Origin: Chelatococcus reniformis
GTDB lineage: Bacteria > Pseudomonadota > Alphaproteobacteria > Rhizobiales > Beijerinckiaceae
Direction of reading: 5' to 3'
Assembly: GCF_014640075.1 (NCBI RefSeq)
Contig: NZ_BMGG01000003.1
Span: 433,036 to 497,035, forward strand
DNA length: 64,000 bases
Shown: positions 59,137 to 64,000 of the stretch, piece after piece
How the letters are laid out: each line of letters starts with the position of its first letter
How positions within the stretch are numbered: position 1 is the stretch's first letter
Notes under the pieces: generated by a model
Database searches by the model: none
What the model was told of the DNA's origin: nothing
Seen by the model: only the letters and a program-made list of their open reading frames with translations
Program-made: the position numbers and the translations under genes

Positions 59137-61770
59137 ATGACCGCCGCCATCATGCAGGCCGTGCGCCTATCCGGCCGCCATCCCTGGCTCGTCGTCCTCG
59201 GCTTCCTCGCTGTGACGCTCCTGAGCGGACTCTACGTCGCTCGCAATTTCGCCATCGACACCGATAGCGAAAAGCTTCTTTCCGCCGCACTGCCGTATCG
59301 GCAGCAGGAGATCGCGCTCGAGCGCGCCTTTCCGCAGCGCTCAGGCCAACTGCTTGCAGTGGTCACCGCGAGTACGCCGGAGAAGGCGGAGGAAGCTGCC
59401 GAGGCACTGGTCAGGACGCTAGCGCCGCGCTCCGACGTGATCCGATCGATCCATAGGCCCGACGGCGGCCCGTTCTTCGCCAGGAGCGGCCTTCTCTTCC
59501 TCGACGTGGATCACGTGCGCCGCAGCATGTCCGCGCTGACCACGGCCCAACCTTTGCTCGAAGTCCTGGCGGCTGACCCGACACTGCGCGGCATTCTCGA
59601 CGTTCTCTCGCAGGGATTGCAGGGCGTCAGCGCCGACATGGTGAAGCTGCAGGAGCTGGCGGCGCCCATCTCGGCAATCGCCGACGCCCTCGAGCGATTG
59701 TCGCAGGGCAAGGACGCGGCCTTCTCCTGGCGGCGACTGATCTCGGGCGAAGCGCCGTCCACGGCCGAGTTGCGACGCTTCGTCAACATCCAGCCGGTGC
59801 TCGATTTCGACAACCTCGAACCGGGCGGCAAGGCGACGCGCGTGATCCGCGACGCCATCGCCGAGCTCAATCTGGTACCCGCGCACGGAGTGACCGTGCG
59901 ACTGACCGGGCCCGTCGCTCTCTCCGACGAGGAGTTCGGCACCATCGCCGAGGGAGCGGAGATCAACACCATCGCCACGGTCGCGATCGTGCTGCTCATC
60001 CTGTGGCTTGCGCTGCGGCAACGGGCGGTGATCGCGGCCGTGATGGTGAACCTTGCCGTCGGCCTCGTTCTCACCGCCGCAGTCGGGCTGTGGCTGGTCG
60101 GCGCTCTGAACCTGATCTCGATCGCCTTCGCCGTGCTGTTCATCGGCATCGGTGTCGACTTCGGCATCCAGTTCGGCGTCCGATATCGCGCCGAGCGGCA
60201 TGAGAAGGCGGACATGCATGCCGCCCTGCAGATGACCGCCCGGGCGCTCGCGGGGCCGCTGCTGCTCGCTGCCGCCTCGATTGCCGCGGCATTCTATTCG
60301 TTCCTGCCGACCGCCTATCGGGGTTTGTCGGAACTCGGGCTGATCGCCGGCACCGGCATGATCATCGCATTCGTGACCACGGTCACGCTGCTGCCGGCAC
60401 TGATCGTGCTGTTGCGCCCGTCCGGCGTCGCCGCGGAAGTCGGCTTCCCCGCGTTGGCGCCGGTTGATCGCTTTCTCAACAAGCGCGGCAACTGGGTGGT
60501 CGGGGTGACGATCGGTCTCACGCTGCTCGCGCTGCCGTTGCTCTGGGCGCTGCGCTTCGATTCGAATCCGCTCAACCTTCGGGCCCAGAACACCGAGGCG
60601 GTCTCGACCCTGCTCGATCTGCTGCGCGATCCGCAGACGAGCCCGAACACCATCAACGTATTGGCCGACAATGTCCCCGACGCTCTGGCAATTGCCGGGA
60701 AAGTTCGTGCACTGCCAGAGGTGGCACGCGTCGTGACGCTGGAGAGCTTCATCCCCGAGCACCAGGATGAGAAGCTCCCCATCATCGCCGAAACGCGAAC
60801 GGCCCTGAAGAACGTCATCGATCCGGGTCCTGCGAGCGCGCCCCCGACCCCTCAGGAAACCGAGGCCGCCCTCGCCACTACCGCCAGCGAACTCGCTGAA
60901 GCAGCGAGCCACAGCGCCGAACCGACCGCCGCGCAGGCCAAGCGGCTCGGCGGCCTGCTTGCGACGCTGGCCAAGGGCTCGCCGGAGGCCCGCCGCGCCG
61001 CGGAGGCTGCGCTTGTCGTGCCTCTGAAGACCACTTTGACGCAAATCCGCGATCTGTTGTCCGCCGACCGCGTCGATCTCGCCAGCTTGCCGCAGTCTCT
61101 GCGCAGCGACTGGGTGGCCGCCGACGGCAGAGCTCGGGTCGAGGTTGCCCCGAGCGGCGATGCCAACGACGGCGTGGTCCTGCGCCGCTTCGCCGATGCC
61201 GTGCGCGCCGTCGCGCCCAACGCGAGCGGAATGCCGATCGGTATCACCGAGGCAGCGGCCACGATCGTCAAAGCATTTCTTCAGGCAGGCGCGCTCTCGG
61301 TCATCGCCATCACCGTCATCCTCTATTTCGCGCTGCGGCGCTGGCTGGATGTGGCGCTGACTCTCGTGCCGCTGTTGTTGGCGCTGGTCGTGACGCTCGA
61401 GATCTGCGCGGCGATCGACCTCAAGCTGAACTTCGCCAACATTATCGCCCTACCGCTGCTGCTCGGCGTCGGCGTCGCCTTCAAGATCTACTACGTGATG
61501 GCGTGGCGGTCCGGCGAGACGAACTTCCTGCAGTCGAGCCTGACGCGCGCCGTCTTCTTCAGCGCCTGCACTACGGCCACCGCCTTCGGCAGCCTCTGGC
61601 TCTCGCACCACCCCGGCACGTCGAGCATGGGCAAGCTCATGGCGCTGGCGCTGGTGACCACCCTGGCCGCCGCCACCCTGTTCCAGCCCGCCCTGCTCGC
61701 CAGCCAGAACGGCGGCTCCGATGCGGCGGATGATGGCCCGCCTCCCGAGGGACGCGGGCCAGCCGCCTGA
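59137..61770 (+). CDS. hpnN: Hopanoid transporter HpnN (RND/MMPL family)
   Basis: 877-residue inner-membrane RND protein that moves hopanoids to the outer membrane (shown for HpnN of Rhodopseudomonas and Burkholderia). Two repeats of one helix, a large periplasmic loop and a cluster of about five helices: helix 1 at about 15-32, sterol-sensing-like bundle 270-435 (AVLFIGIGVDFGIQFGVRYR), second half starting GNWVVGVTIGLTLL near 452 and ending with helices 705-860. Length normal. It is divergent from hpnA, as usual for this locus. ATG 59137. Confidence 0.95.
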   Translation: MTAAIMQAVRLSGRHPWLVVLGFLAVTLLSGLYVARNFAIDTDSEKLLSAALPYRQQEIALERAFPQRSGQLLAVVTASTPEKAEEAAEALVRTLAPRSDVIRSIHRPDGGPFFARSGLLFLDVDHVRRSMSALTTAQPLLEVLAADPTLRGILDVLSQGLQGVSADMVKLQELAAPISAIADALERLSQGKDAAFSWRRLISGEAPSTAELRRFVNIQPVLDFDNLEPGGKATRVIRDAIAELNLVPAHGVTVRLTGPVALSDEEFGTIAEGAEINTIATVAIVLLILWLALRQRAVIAAVMVNLAVGLVLTAAVGLWLVGALNLISIAFAVLFIGIGVDFGIQFGVRYRAERHEKADMHAALQMTARALAGPLLLAAASIAAAFYSFLPTAYRGLSELGLIAGTGMIIAFVTTVTLLPALIVLLRPSGVAAEVGFPALAPVDRFLNKRGNWVVGVTIGLTLLALPLLWALRFDSNPLNLRAQNTEAVSTLLDLLRDPQTSPNTINVLADNVPDALAIAGKVRALPEVARVVTLESFIPEHQDEKLPIIAETRTALKNVIDPGPASAPPTPQETEAALATTASELAEAASHSAEPTAAQAKRLGGLLATLAKGSPEARRAAEAALVVPLKTTLTQIRDLLSADRVDLASLPQSLRSDWVAADGRARVEVAPSGDANDGVVLRRFADAVRAVAPNASGMPIGITEAAATIVKAFLQAGALSVIAITVILYFALRRWLDVALTLVPLLLALVVTLEICAAIDLKLNFANIIALPLLLGVGVAFKIYYVMAWRSGETNFLQSSLTRAVFFSACTTATAFGSLWLSHHPGTSSMGKLMALALVTTLAAATLFQPALLASQNGGSDAADDGPPPEGRGPAA

Positions 61771-61814
61771 AGCGTCCGCTGCGACCGGCGCGGCCGCTCC
61801 GCTGTCGCCACGAC

Positions 61815-62621
61815 CTATGGTGAGCCCAAGCGCATGATGATAGCGCCGATCGCCTGGCCCAGCGCGTCGAGCCGCTCGCGCGGCTTTGCTTCGATCAACT
61901 TGACGATGCGGGTATAGGGCCCGAGGACGCCGACGCTGTACTGCACGCCGTTTGGCGCAATCTCGATCGGCACGGCGAAGGCGGCGAGCTCCGCCTCGAC
62001 CTCGCGGATGCAGGTGGCAAAACGCGTCCGCCGGATCTCGGCATATTCCGCGCGGATCGCCGCGCGGTCCGTCTTGGTCCACGCTGTCAGCGGCTCGATG
62101 CCGGCATCGAGGCCGCGCTCGATCGCCTCGTCCGGCTGAAAGGCCATGATCACCTTGCCGCTCGCGGTCGCGTAGGGCTGCAGGATCTTGCCCGGCAGCA
62201 CGTAGCCGCGCCACGGCGTCTCCGGTGAGGCGATGGCGATCGAGCGCACGGTGACGTCCTCGAGGCGCCCGATGTAGCAGGTCTCGCCGATGCTGGCGCT
62301 GAAGTCGCGCAGCAGCGCCTCCGACAGCGATGCCACCGTATTGCTGTCGATACCGAGATAGGCCAGGCGGCGGACCCGCTGCGCCAGGACGTAGCGGCCG
62401 CGACCTTCGCCGGCGAACCCCACCAGCTCCGACCGCTGCATGGTCGCAAGCAGGCGGTGCATCGTCGCCTTGGGTAGCATGAGCATGCGGGCAAGCTCCA
62501 TCAGCGTCAGCCCGTCGCCGCTCAAGGCCAGCGCCTCGAGAACGCGAAAGTAGCGCTCCAGCGGCGCGTGCCGGCCCTGCTCATCGAGCCCGGTCCCATC
62601 CGTCATCTTCGGTCCGCTCAT
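61815..62621 (-). CDS. IclR-family transcriptional regulator
   Basis: 268-residue regulator. Winged helix-turn-helix about 20-85 (LERYFRVLEALALSGDGLTL, MELARMLMLPKATMHRLLAT), then the IclR effector-binding domain from about 95 (GETCYIGRLEDVTVRSIAIA; IQPYATASGK-like LQPYATASGKVIMAF). ATG 62621 has GGGGGA about 7 bases upstream. It is divergent from a branched-chain-amino-acid-type binding protein and a near-perfect 17-bp operator lies between (62874-62890), so it most likely controls that transporter. Confidence 0.93.
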   Translation of the reverse strand: MSGPKMTDGTGLDEQGRHAPLERYFRVLEALALSGDGLTLMELARMLMLPKATMHRLLATMQRSELVGFAGEGRGRYVLAQRVRRLAYLGIDSNTVASLSEALLRDFSASIGETCYIGRLEDVTVRSIAIASPETPWRGYVLPGKILQPYATASGKVIMAFQPDEAIERGLDAGIEPLTAWTKTDRAAIRAEYAEIRRTRFATCIREVEAELAAFAVPIEIAPNGVQYSVGVLGPYTRIVKLIEAKPRERLDALGQAIGAIIMRLGSP

Positions 62622-62941
62622 CGTCCCCCTTCGCCTCTCCCGGCCGGATTGTCCAGCCGCAGTCGGCGCACCGCCGGCCAAGGCGCTCACCCGGCTGCGG
62701 CTTGCTTCGGCGCCCCTCTTGGGAGCATCGGGTGGCCTTTGGCCACCTTCGCGCCAGTTGCTGGCGCAGGGCCGGTCTCGTCGCACAAATGCACGGCGAT
62801 TGCCTGTCCCCCGGGCTGCCCTGGTTGACAGGGATCACCAGCCCCGGAATGATATTCTCATAAAACGAGACAAGTTTCGATTATCGGAACATATCGACAG
62901 ACACGTACGGCGCGACATCACGTGAGAGGAGCGGGCAGAGC
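62622..62941. other. Divergent intergenic region of IclR and binding-protein genes
   Basis: 320 bases. The left 200 are GC-rich without features; the right 120 are AT-richer and hold a TTGACA at 62825-62830, an AT-rich -10-like TGATAT near 62850-62855 with a long spacer, and the IclR-type palindrome. A GAGAGGAGCGGGC purine-rich ribosome-binding region precedes the ATG at 62942. Confidence 0.6.
62874..62890. promoter_or_regulatory. IclR-type operator GTTTCGAT-T-ATCGGAAC
   Basis: 17-base inverted repeat, GTTTCGATTATCGGAAC, with one mismatch between half-sites, 52 bases before the binding-protein ATG and about 20 bases after the -10-like box. The half-site GTTTCGAT resembles known sites of PcaR/PobR/IclR-family regulators (GTTCGATAATCGCAC as I recall). 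Position near the start of transcription suits repression or activation by the divergent IclR gene. Confidence 0.75.
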
Positions 62942-64000
62942 ATGAGAGCAAGAGCCATCCCACTGCTGTGCAGCATCCTGGCGTTCGCCGCGGCGACGAC
63001 GGTGGCGGCGCAGCCGAGCGACACCGTCAAGATCGGCATGCTCATGGACATGTCCGGCAACTATTCCGACGTCGCCGGCAAGGGCAGCGTCACCGCCGCG
63101 CAGATGGCCGTGGAGGATTTCGGCGGCGAGGTCCTTGGCAAGAAGATCGAGGTGGTCTTCGCCGACATGCAGAACAAGGTCGACATCGCCAGCGCCATCG
63201 CGCGCCAGTGGTTCGACAAGGACGGCGTCGACGCGATCATGGACATCAACATGTCCTCGGCCGGGCTGGCCGTCAGCGGCATCGCCAAGGACAAGAACAA
63301 GATCGTTGTCATCAACATCTCCGGATCGCCGCGCTTCACCAACGAGAACTGCAGCGCCAACACCGTCCATTACGTCTACGACACCGATGCGCTGGCCCGC
63401 TCGACCGGCACGGCCCTGGTCAGGGACGGTGGCAAGTCCTGGTATTTCGTCACCGTGGACTACGCCTTCGGCCACGATTTCGAGCGCGAGACAGCCAAGA
63501 CCGTCGTAGCGGCAGGCGGCAAGGTGCTCGGCTCGGTGAAGGTGCCGCTCAACGCCATGGACTACTCATCGTTCCTGCTGCAGGCGCAAGGGTCCAACGC
63601 CGACGTCGTCGCCTTCGCCACCGCAGGCGCCGACACCTCCAATGCGATCAAGCAGGCGAAGGAGTTCGGCATGGGCGAGGGCCGGCAGAAGCTCGCAGGC
63701 CTCCTGGTCTATATCAACGAGATCGATGCGCTCGGGCTCGAAGCCGCGCAGGGCATGCAGTTCACGACCGGCTTCTACTGGGACCTCAACGATGAGACCC
63801 GCGCCTTCGCCAAGCGTTACAAGGAGCGCATGGGCAAGATGCCGAACATGTCCCAGGCCGGCGTCTACTCCAGTACCCTGCACTACCTCGAGGCGATCAA
63901 GGCGGCCGGCAGCGACGACACGGCCACGGTGATGAAGACGATGAAGGACCGGCCGGTCGACGATTTCTTCGCTCGCAACGGCCGCATCCGCGAGGACGGG
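62942..64000 (+). CDS. ABC transporter substrate-binding protein, branched-chain amino acid type (cut by window edge)
   Basis: 353 residues of a periplasmic type I binding protein, 3' end outside the window. Signal peptide 1-22 (LLCSILAFAAATTVAAQ), core starting VKIGMLMDMSGNYSDVAGKG, then ADMQNKVDIASAIARQWFDK, VTVDYAFGHDFERETAKTVV and QAGVYSSTLHYLEAIKAAG. It belongs to a different subgroup from the two paralogues at 15.2 and 23.9 kb (no SLDDAYSPPKT block). ATG 62942 with GAGAGGAG upstream. Probably regulated by the divergent IclR protein; permease genes, if linked, lie beyond the edge. Confidence 0.92.
   Translation, partial: MRARAIPLLCSILAFAAATTVAAQPSDTVKIGMLMDMSGNYSDVAGKGSVTAAQMAVEDFGGEVLGKKIEVVFADMQNKVDIASAIARQWFDKDGVDAIMDINMSSAGLAVSGIAKDKNKIVVINISGSPRFTNENCSANTVHYVYDTDALARSTGTALVRDGGKSWYFVTVDYAFGHDFERETAKTVVAAGGKVLGSVKVPLNAMDYSSFLLQAQGSNADVVAFATAGADTSNAIKQAKEFGMGEGRQKLAGLLVYINEIDALGLEAAQGMQFTTGFYWDLNDETRAFAKRYKERMGKMPNMSQAGVYSSTLHYLEAIKAAGSDDTATVMKTMKDRPVDDFFARNGRIREDG

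Noticed and set aside
58898-59140. 81-codon frame in the hpnA/hpnN gap that would overlap the hpnN start (ATGA)
   Set aside because: Arg/Ala-rich without motif or ribosome-binding site, and in a region that must hold promoters; best seen as chance.
1-64000. CRISPR array, prophage or integrated plasmid
   Set aside because: No regularly spaced short repeats, integrase, terminase, portal, transposase or tRNA-flanked att duplication seen; gene content is chromosomal throughout.

Overview
The window is GC-rich, densely coding chromosomal DNA from an alphaproteobacterium, most likely order Hyphomicrobiales (Rhizobiales). The evidence is the gene neighbourhoods (dnaJ/RT0821-like lipoprotein/pdxH beside fabI and aroC; xseB-dxs-tlyA; a full hpn hopanoid cluster), alphaproteobacteria-specific families such as TIGR02301, and short dispersed palindromic repeats of a type familiar from Rhizobiales genomes. 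No phage, plasmid, transposase, CRISPR, rRNA or tRNA gene was seen.

Layout. 1-9.6 kb: housekeeping genes (DnaJ-type co-chaperone cut by the window edge, PdxH, an SDR/Nudix/TIGR02301 overlapping set, Kup potassium transporter, FabI, a histidine phosphatase). 10.3-14.9 kb: a 1361-residue Pls/PosA-type single-module nonribosomal peptide synthetase with a membrane and hexapeptide-repeat C-terminal half, then a small secreted repeat protein. 15.2-28 kb: two closely related orphan periplasmic binding proteins, LysR regulators, aroC, ribBA, a DUF417 protein, an MFS/LysR divergent pair, a histone-deacetylase-like hydrolase, an L,D-transpeptidase and a dihydroorotase. 28-38 kb: an unrecognised membrane protein, YgfZ, Tag, an HD hydrolase, a tyrosine phosphatase, a TetR/NTF2-like divergent pair with a double operator, a second L,D-transpeptidase, a large DUF2339 membrane protein and XseB. 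38-45 kb: dxs, an orphan vapB plus a vapBC pair, tlyA, an Fe-S rRNA methyltransferase, an FAD dehydrogenase and a GNAT enzyme.

45-62 kb is the hopanoid locus. On the + strand run hpnI, hpnJ, hpnK, ispH and hpnH (side-chain synthesis and IPP/DMAPP supply). Converging on them from the - strand is the operon hpnA-hpnB-hpnC-hpnD-hpnE-shc-hpnG (squalene from farnesyl-PP, cyclisation, side-chain trimming), and hpnN, the hopanoid RND transporter, diverges from hpnA. With dxs and ispH nearby, the window covers both ends of the MEP isoprenoid pathway, squalene, hopene, bacteriohopanetetrol, the cyclitol-ether head group and hopanoid export. hpnP (C-2 methylase) and hpnO are not in the window. The right end carries an IclR regulator divergent from a third branched-chain-amino-acid-type binding protein (cut by the edge), with a clear 17-bp operator between them.

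The least ordinary items are the Pls/PosA-like synthetase with an acidic binding pocket that suggests a cationic amino acid substrate, the modular palindromic repeat family (six loci), the tandem TetR operator, the paired vapB operators, the IclR operator, a RibBA whose GTP cyclohydrolase half has lost its zinc cysteines, and a dihydroorotase in which the first metal-ligand histidine is glutamine.
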